Of a stretch of 64,000 nt of DNA, positions 1 through 8,660 are shown one piece after another; the first letter of the stretch is position 1; the number at the start of each line of letters is the position of its first letter. The stretch is taken from assembly GCF_014650075.1 (NCBI RefSeq), contig NZ_BMUG01000016.1:90246-154245 (forward strand). The letters run 5' to 3'. The notes beneath the pieces are model-generated. The model was not told where the DNA came from and ran no database searches. It worked only from the letters and a program-made list of their open reading frames with translations. This DNA is from Streptomyces microflavus. Lineage in GTDB: Bacteria > Actinomycetota > Actinomycetes > Streptomycetales > Streptomycetaceae. The position numbers were made by a program, and so were the translations under genes.

Positions 1-1
1 C

Positions 2-1051
2 CGCCTGGAGGAGACCGGCGGCGAGGCCTTGATCAGAGAGCCGTTCGGGTGGCTGATCGGCCGGGGCCTGGTGCGGCGGCCCTCGTGCTCGGACCGGCGG
101 TGCGACGACGGCACCCGCCTGGACACCGGCGGCGAGTGCGGGAACTGCGGCAACGTAATCCACATCAGGCGCGCTCACCGTGCTCGGACCGCTGCGGAGA
201 TCGACCGGGAACTGCCTCACCTGGGCGGCGAAGAGCGCCGCCGCGTCCTCGAGGAGCGGCTGCGCGAGCATGCTGCTGGCGAGGCGGGGGACCTCATGCG
301 GCGGCAGGAGCAGGCCCGTGCGGAGAAGGCCCGGCGTGCTGCGGTTCGTGCGGCTGACCAGGAGCGGGCGGAGGACGAGCGTGCGGCCGCGGCTGCCGCT
401 GAGGCGGTTCGTCAGGCGCTGGCGTGTGAGGACTGCGGGCAGCAGCAGGCCGGGGGACTGTGCGAGGCGTGCGGCTACCGGCGCCGGACCGAGACCCTGG
501 TCGTGGAGGCCGGGATGGTCGCGGCCACCTGGGCGGCCGACCTCGCCGACCAGGCCGACGTCGACGCCGTCACCGCCGACGTCCGGGCCTCGCTGGCTGC
601 CGATATCGAGCGTGCCCGGCGGGCGTTCCTGGACTCGGCACCGTCCGGCGAGCTGGACGCCGACCCGATCGGCGCGGCGGCCGTGCTCGCTTTCGGCGCG
701 CTGCGGGCGGTGGAGGCGGCGCTGCCGGAATTCCGCAGCAGCGCGCTGGGGCGGCTGGCCCGGACCGAGGAAGCTGACGCGGAGGCCCGGCGGGCCTTCA
801 AGACCGAGCAGGGGCGGCGCTGGTTCCGGCACAACCCGAACGGTGCGGACGCCGTCGCGGCGGCGACGAAGGCCGCCGACACCGCCCGGGAGCGCGCTGC
901 CGAGTACCTGCTCGCGACGCGGCTGAAGCAGCTGCGCGAGCAGGGCGCCGACCGGACCGAGCAGGCCGTGGCCGTGCCGTGGACGGACCGGCTGCCCGAG
1001 CTCGCCGCCCGCCAGCTGGACGCCGACATGTCCGGGGCGGTGATCGCATGA
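2..1051 (+). CDS. Cys-rich coiled-coil protein, 5' end cut by window
   Basis: The reading frame is open to the first base of the window, so the true start lies upstream; an internal TTG at 29 is the first possible start seen. About 350 codons are visible. There are two zinc-ribbon-like Cys clusters (CGNCG near the start and CEDCG...CEACG in the middle), an Arg/Glu/Ala-rich helical stretch between them likely to form a coiled coil, and a second helical region at the C-terminus. I do not recognise the family with certainty. The paired Cys clusters suggest zinc and nucleic-acid binding. The stop overlaps the next start (ATGA at 1048-1051), so the two genes are probably translated together, which ties this one to a DciA-like replication protein. 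Confidence 0.6.
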   Translation, partial: RLEETGGEALIREPFGWLIGRGLVRRPSCSDRRCDDGTRLDTGGECGNCGNVIHIRRAHRARTAAEIDRELPHLGGEERRRVLEERLREHAAGEAGDLMRRQEQARAEKARRAAVRAADQERAEDERAAAAAAEAVRQALACEDCGQQQAGGLCEACGYRRRTETLVVEAGMVAATWAADLADQADVDAVTADVRASLAADIERARRAFLDSAPSGELDADPIGAAAVLAFGALRAVEAALPEFRSSALGRLARTEEADAEARRAFKTEQGRRWFRHNPNGADAVAAATKAADTARERAAEYLLATRLKQLREQGADRTEQAVAVPWTDRLPELAARQLDADMSGAVIA

Positions 1052-1878
1052 CCACCGAGCCGAGCGGCGTCGACCTGGCGCGCCAGGCCCTGCTCGCGGC
1101 CCGGGAGGCGGCGAGGAAGAACGGTGCCACCGCTAAGAAGCCGAAGCGGCGCACCACCAGCGTCGTACGGCGCGAGGGCCGTGAGCCACTCGGGCTGGGC
1201 GGCGCGATCGGCATGATGATGACCGAGCGCGGCATGGCCGCCCCGGCCGCCGGCGGCAGCGTCCTCGCCGACTTCGACACCATCCTCGTGGCGGTCGTGC
1301 CCGAGCTCGCCGGGCGGGTCCAGGCCGTGGCATTCGACGCAAAGATCGGCCGCCTGGACGTTGTCCCCGACCTTCCGGCAGCCGGGACGCAACTGCGCTG
1401 GAGCGCACCGAAGCTGATCGCGGCGGCCAACGAGCGGGTGCCTGGCGTGAACGTCCGCGCCCTGCACGTCCTACCGCCCGCCCCCGTAAGGGCCGGCCCC
1501 GCCACGGCGGCCGCCGAAGTGGCCCCGCAGCCGACCGCACCCACCGCGCCGCTGCAGCGGCCGGATCCGCCGGAGGGCTACCGCGAGGCCATCGCCGCCC
1601 ACCGCGCTACCTGGACCAGGCAGCAGCACACCAACCCGAAGATTCAGAAGGCGGCCGAACGGCAGCTCCGTGAACGGCTCCGGGAACCGGAGGACAACTT
1701 CGCCGACGGCCGCCAGGCCCTCGAAGAACTCCAAGCCAAAGCAGCCGCCCAGCAGCAGGTGCGACCCAGCGACGCATCCCGGGCACGGGCCCTGCAACGC
1801 CTCGCCGCCGAACGCGCCGGGCTGACCACCATCGCCCCGGCTGCGGCCGCGCCGCAGCGGCTGGACCGTACAGCGTGA
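1048..1878 (+). CDS. DciA-like (DUF721) protein
   Basis: A 276-residue protein; the ATG start overlaps the upstream stop. Residues about 50-145 fit the DUF721/DciA pattern: a Gly-rich start (GLGGAIG), a helix around VAVVPELAGR, a short beta strand (KIGRLDVVPD) and the LRW...KLIAAANE helix. DciA proteins act as loaders or partners of the replicative helicase DnaB. The basic N-terminus (KKPKRR) and long polar Gln-rich C-terminal tail are lineage extensions. The 3' end is duplicated at 2493-2621, which shows local rearrangement. As part of a two-gene operon it may be a mobile-element version rather than the housekeeping gene. The family call is by pattern only. Confidence 0.55.
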   Translation: MTTEPSGVDLARQALLAAREAARKNGATAKKPKRRTTSVVRREGREPLGLGGAIGMMMTERGMAAPAAGGSVLADFDTILVAVVPELAGRVQAVAFDAKIGRLDVVPDLPAAGTQLRWSAPKLIAAANERVPGVNVRALHVLPPAPVRAGPATAAAEVAPQPTAPTAPLQRPDPPEGYREAIAAHRATWTRQQHTNPKIQKAAERQLRERLREPEDNFADGRQALEELQAKAAAQQQVRPSDASRARALQRLAAERAGLTTIAPAAAAPQRLDRTA

Positions 1879-1980
1879 TTGTCGTGCCAGTGACGCGTTG
1901 AGTCAGTGCGGCTCGATGCAGATGCGAGTGACGATGGGCGGGCCCGTGTCAGCGGCTGGCCGACTGGAACGGAAGAGGAC

Positions 1981-2484
1981 ATGCCAAAATCTCGAAAGCG
2001 CCGCCCAAAGCCGTCCGCAGCCCAACGCAAGGAGCTCCGCCTCCGGCTCGCCACCCCGGTACCTCCACCCAGACCCAAACACCCCTGCTACGAGCAGACA
2101 TGTCCCGATGAGACATTGATCGACGAGTTCGGAGAAGTGGGGGCCGACTGGCTCCACGATGCTTACGGACGACCGCTGACACTTGCTGACTTTGCGCTGG
2201 AACAGAGCATCCGTACAGACTCGTTCCTCCTCGACGACCCCTCCACGGGGCCAGAGGTCACTACGGCTGAACGTCTCAGCAGACTCATCGACACAGCCCA
2301 CCACGTCTTCTTCTCGATCGCTGAGAAGCAAGGCTCGGTACCCCCGGAGCTGGCACGCGAGGTGGCGCAATTCCTAGCAGCGCCCCCGGTCGACTACGCA
2401 TCCGAAGGCGTCGATGTCTTACGCACCGCCTTCGAGGTAGGACACCTCTTCCTCAACGACCGGAGGATGTGGGACCTCGACTGA
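1981..2484 (+). CDS. hypothetical protein, 167 aa
   Basis: The ATG at 1981 follows a good ribosome site (GGAAGAGG, 6 bases upstream), so I prefer it to an in-frame start 75 bases earlier. The protein opens with a basic stretch (KSRKRRPKPS) and a Pro-rich segment. The rest is acidic and helical, with FFSIAEKQG and EVGHLFLNDRR near the end. No family recognised. Codon use is less GC-extreme than its neighbours. It lies exactly between the DciA-like gene and a 129-base copy of that gene's 3' end, so it looks like an inserted cargo gene. Confidence 0.55.
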   Translation: MPKSRKRRPKPSAAQRKELRLRLATPVPPPRPKHPCYEQTCPDETLIDEFGEVGADWLHDAYGRPLTLADFALEQSIRTDSFLLDDPSTGPEVTTAERLSRLIDTAHHVFFSIAEKQGSVPPELAREVAQFLAAPPVDYASEGVDVLRTAFEVGHLFLNDRRMWDLD

Positions 2485-2492
2485 GGCTGCCT

Positions 2493-2621
2493 CAGCAGCG
2501 GGTCCGGCCCAGCGACGTCTCGCGCGCTCGGGCCCTGCAACGCCTCGCCGCAGAACGCGCCGGGCTGGCCACCATCACGCCTGCGGCGGCCGCGCCCGAG
2601 CGGCTGGACCTTACGGCGTGA
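2493..2621 (+). pseudogene. duplicated 3' end of the DciA-like gene
   Basis: These 129 bases align without a gap to 1750-1878, the last 129 bases of the DciA-like gene including its TGA. Differences are scattered substitutions, several at third positions. There is no start. It is the distal half of a direct repeat that brackets the 167-residue gene at 1981-2484. Confidence 0.8.
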
Positions 2622-2719
2622 TTCGCGGTAGGCACCGGGTGGGTAAACAAGGGTGATCGGCTGCGAGGGGAAGGGGCCGGCTGTCACGCTTTGTTGAGTT
2701 GAGAGGAACAGGAGGGCGC

Positions 2720-4492
2720 GTGCGGCGTGATAGACGGCAGATCCAGACAGCGGTTCTCGGCAGTGCGGATTCGGAGGATCCACTCGTCTTGCCGCTGGAG
2801 GCCATCGAGCTGGACGCTTTTCGCCTCCGTCACGAGCACCACTCCTTCTGGTGCGGGCTCCTCCTCGGGGGCTGCGGGGGCCAACTGACGACGAAGCTCT
2901 ACACCGACCGGGTCTGCCACTTCGCACACAATCCCGGGGGCGAAGGGCATCGGCCTCTGTGCGGTCGCTCTTCCCGAGGCGTGAACAGCGCGGATCACCT
3001 GTACGTGAAGTCCGCGACAACTGCCTGGCTGCGTTCCCGGGGCGAGAGGGCCGATTTCGACTTCGCGCGGCCGGACGGGGCCCGGATCGGATCCGTAGTC
3101 GATATCCAGCTTCAGCACAACGCGCTGCGCGTGCACTTGGACAGCGAGGTCACACCTGACTGGGATCAAGAGGGCCATGAACCGGTGCTCGGAGTTTCTG
3201 TGCCCGTGGACCCGGGCACACTAATCCGCCGGTGGTACGTCCACCGCATCCGGCTGGACAGTCAGGGCACCACCCGCCAGGTCCAGATCGGCACCGAGGC
3301 CTTCGCCCGGCCCACGGAGTGGTTCGGGCTGAACGAATGCGCGATGACACAGCGCGGACTCTCCACGCCGGCGGTGCGGCGCATCGTGGAGTCCCGCACC
3401 GCACCATCACCGCGGTGGTCCCCGCCCAGAGCCCGTAAGGAGACGTCTCCGGACGCCCGGGCGCGCGCTCTTCTGAGCCGGTTGGTCGACGCACGCGTAT
3501 TCAGGAACGAAAGTTCCGCCGATCACGTCTGCTGGCAGATCGCCCAGCTGGAAGGGGTGAGCGAGTCGGTGCGGGCGGCACTGGATGTCGCAGTGGCAGA
3601 GGCTCAGGTCTGGAGAGAGGAACTGGCCGAGTCACGCCGCGAGCTGGTCTCCAGCCTAGAGCAAGCCCTTGAGGCACAAGACTCTCAGCATGTCCGTTCC
3701 CTGCTGGGGAAGATCAAATCGTCGGCTGCCGACGGGCGTACCAGCAGTGAGCAAGCTGTTGTCGACCGGGCGGCTGAGCACCTCGCTGCTGCGGCCCTTG
3801 TGACGCAGAGGAGAATCCAGGCGCAGGTGGCCGCCAAGACTGAGTCCGCGGACGCTGCAAGCAGTGTCGGAAAGATCCTCAACAATCTGCGTCGCGGGAA
3901 GTATGAGGACCTGGGGAGAGAGATCGAGGAACTCGACCGCTGCGCGAGCATCGCCGGCGGACGGCTGACGATCCACCACAAGCGTCAGATCGCGCAGTGG
4001 AAGCAGAGGCACCACAGTGCTTCTTACGCACAGGACAGGCAGCCGCGAGACAGCACTCGGCTGGGGAAGACCACGCCGCCCCCAGCTACGAAACCTGTTC
4101 TACGACGCTACTGGATTCACCGAGAGTGCCCGATCTGCCTGTCCGCGGCGGGCAAGGAATGCCTCGACAACGACGGCCGGGGGAAGTGGACCTGGCGGCT
4201 GTCCCCTCATGACGAACGAGTCAGACTGCCCCCGAAGGCGGCGCAGACCCGGGACACACCGCAAGAGGTCGGCCAGAACGCACGGAGAGGACGAGGGCCC
4301 GCTCCGGAAGCGAAGCCGGTCAAGCGGGAACCACGGACCAGTCGGGACTCGACAACAGCCCCGTCATGGACGGTGAAGGACATCGTCTGTCCCGATTGCG
4401 CCGCGACGCCTGGGTGGCACTGCAAGCCTCGCAGCAGCCACCCGCACCCGGAACGTGCCAGACAATTCCAGCTTCGGTGGCCCGCCAGCTAG
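2720..4492 (+). CDS. zinc-binding protein with C-terminal phage-type zinc finger
   Basis: About 590 residues. The GTG at 2720 has an AGGAGGG site just upstream and is preferred over TTG at 2699. The N-terminal 100 residues hold a Cys/His pattern (FWCGLL...GCGG...VCHFAH) like the zinc ribbon in front of CoiA-type nucleases, then a beta-rich segment (VVDIQLQHNALRVHLD) that could be a degenerate nuclease core. The middle (about 250-440) is a long helical coiled coil. The C-terminus has two zinc-finger modules: CPICL...C at about 460-475, and the last 35 residues, CPDCAATPGWHC...H...R, typical of small actinophage/plasmid zinc fingers. DNA binding is likely; nuclease activity is speculative. Confidence 0.55.
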   Translation: MRRDRRQIQTAVLGSADSEDPLVLPLEAIELDAFRLRHEHHSFWCGLLLGGCGGQLTTKLYTDRVCHFAHNPGGEGHRPLCGRSSRGVNSADHLYVKSATTAWLRSRGERADFDFARPDGARIGSVVDIQLQHNALRVHLDSEVTPDWDQEGHEPVLGVSVPVDPGTLIRRWYVHRIRLDSQGTTRQVQIGTEAFARPTEWFGLNECAMTQRGLSTPAVRRIVESRTAPSPRWSPPRARKETSPDARARALLSRLVDARVFRNESSADHVCWQIAQLEGVSESVRAALDVAVAEAQVWREELAESRRELVSSLEQALEAQDSQHVRSLLGKIKSSAADGRTSSEQAVVDRAAEHLAAAALVTQRRIQAQVAAKTESADAASSVGKILNNLRRGKYEDLGREIEELDRCASIAGGRLTIHHKRQIAQWKQRHHSASYAQDRQPRDSTRLGKTTPPPATKPVLRRYWIHRECPICLSAAGKECLDNDGRGKWTWRLSPHDERVRLPPKAAQTRDTPQEVGQNARRGRGPAPEAKPVKREPRTSRDSTTAPSWTVKDIVCPDCAATPGWHCKPRSSHPHPERARQFQLRWPAS

Positions 4493-4712
4493 GACCTCGT
4501 CGCCGACCACCTCGTACGCCAGGACCGCAGCACGGGGCCAGCACGACCCGGGCTGGAGGACGGCTGCACCGACAGCGACCGTGACGCCGTTCGCGCCAAC
4601 GCCGACCGGGAATGGGACATCTGCCGGGAACGCTGAGCTGGCATCTGTCCGTGGCACCGGGCGGGCCTCCGGGGGTGCACTGGAGCTCTCAGGCCTGCGG
4701 TCCAGAAGTGAC

Positions 4713-4746
4713 TGTCAGTGTCGTCTGCTATTTGCTGTCCTGTCAG
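4713..4746 (+). promoter_or_regulatory. leader element shared with the 6309 paralogue
   Basis: TGTCAGTG-(5)-CTGCTAT followed about 10 bases later by CCTGTCAG. The same two blocks occur at 6309-6342 the same distance (73-76 bases) before the start of the paralogous gene. Conservation upstream of two duplicated genes, in otherwise diverged sequence, suggests a promoter or operator. Confidence 0.4.
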
Positions 4747-4788
4747 ATTTCCGCTGTATGCGGGTGATCGTTCAGGAGATGCATCCAT

Positions 4789-6252
4789 ATGCCTTTCGTT
4801 GCTTTTCATCCGGAGTCGGGCCGGATCGACGCCACTCAGCCGGAGCTCGGGGCCGGGCTGGAATGGGGCCACGTCTATAAGGTCTCGCCGCGCGTCTTCC
4901 TCAGCTGTCCTGAGTGCGGGTGGGGTGTCCACGCCAAGCATTCGCCGAGCCGCGTGCGGTTCTTCTGCCATGACCGCGGGCGGCCGCCGGAGTGCTCCCT
5001 GGCGAACGAGTCCTGGGAGCACCACATGCTGAAGCTGGAGATGGCCGGTGCCATCCGTGCGGCGGGGTGGTTCGCGCAACTTGAGGTCGCTGCTGACGAC
5101 GGCTCGTGGCGGGCCGACGTGATGGCTTCCTCGCCCGATGGTGAGCGGCGAATGGCGTGGGAGGCCCAGCTTTCACCGATCACGGTGGAGGACATTCAGG
5201 CCCGCACCGACCGGTACATGGCTGAGGACATCGCTGTGTGCTGGGTTTCGCCCCACAAACAGCCGTCTGTGTGGCTGGGATCGGTACCGTCCGTGCGTGT
5301 CCGAGTGCCGGAGGAGGCCGACGAACCATGGGTCGTGGACGACGGGCTCGGAGGCTTCGCCGAGGGCACCTGGTCCTTCCAGGAGGCCGAGCTCACCCGG
5401 TTCGTGCAATGGGTGGTGCGCGGCCAGTTACGTCCCTGTCGAAGCCTGCCGAAACACCGCGAGGTGCTGCGCCTGGTCGGCGGGGAGCACCACTGGTTCG
5501 TCCGCGATCTGTGGTGGACCTCGCGCCAGTCCGCGGAAGCGCAGAGTTCGTACGAATGGGAGCGTGAGCGGCGGGAAGAGGCCGCGCGTCAGCGAGAGGC
5601 CCGCAGACAGGAACTGGAGAACGCCTCACGGGAGCGCCGGAGGGTGTGGCTGGCGTCCCCGGCGGGCCTGAAAGCCCAGAAGAGGCGCCAGGAGATCCTG
5701 GCGCAGAGGGAGGCGCAGAAGCGGGAGAGGAAGATGGCTTCCCGGCGGCCGTCTGTACAACGCGACGCGGAGGCGGCCCGGCAGCGGGCGCTGCGCGACG
5801 AGGAAGTGGCTCGGCACCGGGCGGAGGTCCGGGAACGTCGGGCCCGGGAGTTCGCGCGGCAGCAGGAGCTCGAAGCTCAGCGCCGGGCTGCCCTCCAGGA
5901 ACTGGAGTCGCGGGCGCATTCGACGGCGGAGGCTTGGTGGGCTCTGCTTTCCCGCACGGGGGTGGAAAGCCTGTTCAGAGCTGTTTTCGACGCCGCTCGG
6001 AGACGCGAGGGGCTTGAGGTTCGAATCCCTCAGGGGGGTGGAGTAGCGGCGAGTTTCGCCTACGGAGTGCCGGTCCACGCCTCCAACGGCCTTTACGGGA
6101 TTGTGCGGCCTTGCCCGGAGCTGGTCCCTCTCTCTCCGCAACTTGTCTTCCAGCGGGTCTTCGCCCTCAACGCCAGGGAGGCCCAGGAACTGCAGGCGAG
6201 TGGCCTGCGGGCCGCGCACATCACGCACTTGAGCCTCGCCGACCTTGAGTAG
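4789..6252 (+). CDS. CoiA-like protein (competence/nuclease family), copy 1
   Basis: 487 residues. The start is ATG at 4789, with CAGGAG about 10 bases upstream; the equivalent position is conserved in the next gene. Domains in order: a zinc ribbon (SCPECGWGVHAK...FFCHD, about 38-62); a helix holding ANESWEHHMLKLEMA; a PD-(D/E)xK-like core with RADVM (about 107-111) and WEAQLSPIT (about 123-131), where Asp and Glu-x-Gln fit the CoiA active site; then a long Arg/Glu coiled coil (250-390) and a small C-terminal domain. CoiA proteins act in handling of incoming single-stranded DNA, but the role of these actinobacterial versions is not known to me. The neighbour at 6382 is a clear paralogue. Confidence 0.65.
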   Translation: MPFVAFHPESGRIDATQPELGAGLEWGHVYKVSPRVFLSCPECGWGVHAKHSPSRVRFFCHDRGRPPECSLANESWEHHMLKLEMAGAIRAAGWFAQLEVAADDGSWRADVMASSPDGERRMAWEAQLSPITVEDIQARTDRYMAEDIAVCWVSPHKQPSVWLGSVPSVRVRVPEEADEPWVVDDGLGGFAEGTWSFQEAELTRFVQWVVRGQLRPCRSLPKHREVLRLVGGEHHWFVRDLWWTSRQSAEAQSSYEWERERREEAARQREARRQELENASRERRRVWLASPAGLKAQKRRQEILAQREAQKRERKMASRRPSVQRDAEAARQRALRDEEVARHRAEVRERRAREFARQQELEAQRRAALQELESRAHSTAEAWWALLSRTGVESLFRAVFDAARRREGLEVRIPQGGGVAASFAYGVPVHASNGLYGIVRPCPELVPLSPQLVFQRVFALNAREAQELQASGLRAAHITHLSLADLE

Positions 6253-6308
6253 CCAGAGCATCCCTGCCCTGCCGCCCAGGCCCACCAACGACAGTGATCC
6301 GACTCAAT

Positions 6309-6342
6309 TGTCAGTGCCGGCTGCTATCTCCTTACCTGTCAG
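6309..6342 (+). promoter_or_regulatory. leader element shared with the 4713 copy
   Basis: TGTCAGTGCCGGCTGCTAT followed by CCTGTCAG, matching 4713-4746 in sequence and in distance to the start codon. It lies in the 129-base gap between the two paralogues, so the second gene probably has its own promoter. Confidence 0.4.
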
Positions 6343-6381
6343 CTACGCCGCGTTTCGCCGGATCGCCAGGAGATGCGATTC

Positions 6382-7806
6382 ATGCCTTTCACCGCGCTGC
6401 ACACCGGCCTCGGCCGCCTCGACGCCACGCTCCCCGACCTCGGCCAGAAGCTGAAGTGGTCCCAGGTCCACAAGGTTCGTCCCCGGCCTCCGCTCGTCTG
6501 CCCCGAGTGCGAATGGAGCCTGCACGCCAAGGTCTCCGGGCAGGGAATGCCCTTCTTCGCCCATGACCCCGGGCGGCCGCCGTCGTGCGAGCTGGCCAAC
6601 GAGTCGTGGGAGCACCACATGCTGAAGCTGGAGATGGCGGCCGCGATCCGGGAAGCCGGGTGGTTCGCCGAGCTGGAAGTCCCTGCCGCGGACGGCTCGT
6701 GGCGCGCGGACGTCATGGCCACCTCGACCGACGGCACCCAGCGCATGGCCTGGGAAGCCCAGTTGTCCCCGATCACCGTCGACGACATCCACGAGCGGAC
6801 CGAGCGCTACCGGGCCGAGGACATCCGGGTGTGCTGGGTGTCCCCGAACAAGAAGCCCCCGCAGTGGATCAGCGCCGTGCCCGCGGTCCGGGTGCGGGCC
6901 CCGGCGGACCGGGAGCAGGCATGGATGGTGGACGACGGAGTCGCAGGGTTCGACTACCGCGCCGGCGGCTGGGCCTTCCGCGAGGAGCGGCTGCCGCAGT
7001 TCGTCCGGTGGGTGCTCAACGGACAGCTCGTGTCGGTCGAGAGTTACCCCCGCTACCGGCGGGTGCGGCGTGTGGTCGACGGCGAGCAGCTGCGGTTTAG
7101 GCGAGGACGGTGGTGGACGTCGCTGAAGTCGTCCGAGGACCAGACCCGGCATGAGCTGACGCGCCGGCGCCAGGAAGCGGCGAAGGAGCAGCGCGAGGCC
7201 CGACGCCAGCAGCAGGAGAAGGAGGCGGAGCAGCGGCGTAAGGAGCTGGAGGAGAAGGAGCGGATCCGGAAGGCGGAAGAGGCCGAACGCCTGCGCAAAC
7301 AATGGGAGGAGGAGGCCCGCATCCGCAGGGCGGAGCGGGACAAGCGGTGGGCCGAGGAGAAGGCTCAGCGCGCCCAGGAGGAGGCCGAGGAGGCCAGACG
7401 TCTCGCGGTGGAGCAGGCCGAGCGGGAGGAACGCGAGCGTCAGACCGTGGCAGAGGCGACGTTGTGGTGGCGCCGGTTGTCGAAGCAGCAGATCGACGAG
7501 CTGTTCGCCGCGGTGGCCGAGCGGGCCTGGCGCGAGGAGAAGCTGTGGCTGACGATCCCCGATGAACCGAAGATGGATCCGACGTTCGCTTACGGAGTGC
7601 CGCTGTACTGCCAGCGAAACCGCCGCCGTTTCTTGTACGGAGTCGTACGCCCATGCCCGAGCCTGGTGACAGCCTCGCCCAGGGCCCGGGAGGAGCCCGC
7701 TCTGGTCCGCAGCCCCCAGGAAGCCAAGGAGCTGGAGGAGGCAGGGCACGAAGGGCGGATCACGCACTTCGACTTCCCCGAACATGAGCAGCTGTCCATG
7801 TGCTGA
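6382..7806 (+). CDS. CoiA-like protein, copy 2
   Basis: 474 residues. An in-frame ATG three codons earlier (6373) exists, but comparison with copy 1 favours ATGCC at 6382. The architecture is the same as copy 1: zinc ribbon (VCPECEWSLHAK...FFAHD), the ESWEHHMLKLEMAAAIREAG helix, nuclease core RADVM and WEAQLSPIT, a Glu/Arg coiled coil (about 255-370) and a C-terminal domain with FAYGVPLY and GVVRPCPSL. The N-terminal 200 residues are far more alike between the copies than the coiled coils. This looks like an old tandem duplication with the nuclease-like core under selection. Confidence 0.65.
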   Translation: MPFTALHTGLGRLDATLPDLGQKLKWSQVHKVRPRPPLVCPECEWSLHAKVSGQGMPFFAHDPGRPPSCELANESWEHHMLKLEMAAAIREAGWFAELEVPAADGSWRADVMATSTDGTQRMAWEAQLSPITVDDIHERTERYRAEDIRVCWVSPNKKPPQWISAVPAVRVRAPADREQAWMVDDGVAGFDYRAGGWAFREERLPQFVRWVLNGQLVSVESYPRYRRVRRVVDGEQLRFRRGRWWTSLKSSEDQTRHELTRRRQEAAKEQREARRQQQEKEAEQRRKELEEKERIRKAEEAERLRKQWEEEARIRRAERDKRWAEEKAQRAQEEAEEARRLAVEQAEREERERQTVAEATLWWRRLSKQQIDELFAAVAERAWREEKLWLTIPDEPKMDPTFAYGVPLYCQRNRRRFLYGVVRPCPSLVTASPRAREEPALVRSPQEAKELEEAGHEGRITHFDFPEHEQLSMC

Positions 7807-7872
7807 CGCCCCTGGCAGGCAGCAAGAAATGCGGGCCTGTTCCCAACGCTTTGCCGGGCGTACGCTCCGGCC

Positions 7873-7944
7873 ATGACACCTACCGCAACGTCCGCAGACC
7901 GTCAGGATTCGGATCCCGGCTGGGGATTCACCCTCGCACTCTGA
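7873..7944 (+). CDS. possible 23-residue leaderless ORF
   Basis: ATG to TGA gives a 23-residue peptide ending DSDPGWGFTLAL. There is no ribosome site, but TACGCT (7861-7866) sits seven bases before the ATG, where a -10 box for a leaderless mRNA would be. A strong hairpin terminator follows ten bases after the stop. The next gene on this strand is far away, so it is not an obvious attenuator. Real expression is uncertain. Confidence 0.3.
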   Translation: MTPTATSADRQDSDPGWGFTLAL

Positions 7945-7953
7945 ACACCCAAC

Positions 7954-7992
7954 GGCCCTCACCGACCAGCCGCCGGTGAGGGCCTTCTGTTG
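7954..7992 (+). terminator. rho-independent-type terminator
   Basis: A perfect 10-bp inverted repeat (GGCCCTCACC at 7954-7963, GGTGAGGGCC at 7975-7984) with an 11-base loop, followed by TTCTGTTG. It lies between the tiny ORF and the converging membrane-protein gene and could serve both directions. Confidence 0.7.
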
Positions 7993-8048
7993 TGTCACGG
8001 CGGACCCATACCGGCCCCACTTCTCGACCGGCGTTCTACGCGCTGGCC

Positions 8049-8660
8049 CTATCCGTTGGCCTCGTTGAGGTACTGCTGGTCGACTGTGCGGACGCGGCGC
8101 TGCTCCCGTGCCCGCCGCTGGTGCTGGATGAGGGCGTGCAGCAGGCCGGCAGCGATGAAACCGCCGGTCGTCAGGGCCAGGAGCGAGGTGATCGCTTCCG
8201 TTCCCGCCCTGGCACCGGCGGTCCCGGGTGCGTAGTGCGCCTCCACGAACCGGGCGGCGACAACGGCCACGGCTGCGACGGAGAGGGTCGCGGCCGCAAG
8301 CCAGAGGAGCACGATGGTCAGCGGGTCCCACAGTTTCCGCTCGATGGGCAGTCCAAGGCCTTGGCGGACCGCCCGCGCCTGGGCCTGGCTGCGGTGCGAG
8401 GCAACCCATCCGGCAAGCACCGAGCAGGCCGAGGCCATCAGCAGCATCCAAACGGCCCCCTCCAGCAGGACCTGCGCGCCGTGCGGTACGAACCGGGCCG
8501 TCATGACAGCCGGTAACGCTGTCACGGCCAAAGCCCCCGCCAGCGCCTTCCACTTCGCCGACCACATCTGATCAGCACCGGCTCGCCACCGCCTTGCACA
8601 TCCCGTTACCGCCAGGACCGCCCCGGCCCAGAGCGCTGCGCACAGCACCAACGGTTCCAC
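8049..8660 (-). CDS. multi-pass membrane protein
   Basis: 203 residues from a GTG at 8660 preceded by AGGGAG (7 bases spacing); an in-frame TTG at 8693 has no such site. Four hydrophobic segments are visible: LVLCAALWAGAVLAV, ALAGALAVTALPAVM, VWMLLMASACSVLAGWVA and the two close helices LTIVLLWLAAATLSVAAVAVV / LLALTTGGFIAAGLLHAL. A basic tail (HQRRAREQRRVR) is probably cytoplasmic. No family recognised. It converges with the terminator at 7954. Confidence 0.5.
   Translation of the reverse strand: MEPLVLCAALWAGAVLAVTGCARRWRAGADQMWSAKWKALAGALAVTALPAVMTARFVPHGAQVLLEGAVWMLLMASACSVLAGWVASHRSQAQARAVRQGLGLPIERKLWDPLTIVLLWLAAATLSVAAVAVVAARFVEAHYAPGTAGARAGTEAITSLLALTTGGFIAAGLLHALIQHQRRAREQRRVRTVDQQYLNEANG

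Noticed and set aside
6343..8565. A 740-codon minus-strand frame opposite the CoiA-like gene
   Set aside because: Low-complexity Leu/Pro/Arg sequence antisense to a coiled-coil gene with clear motifs on the other strand.
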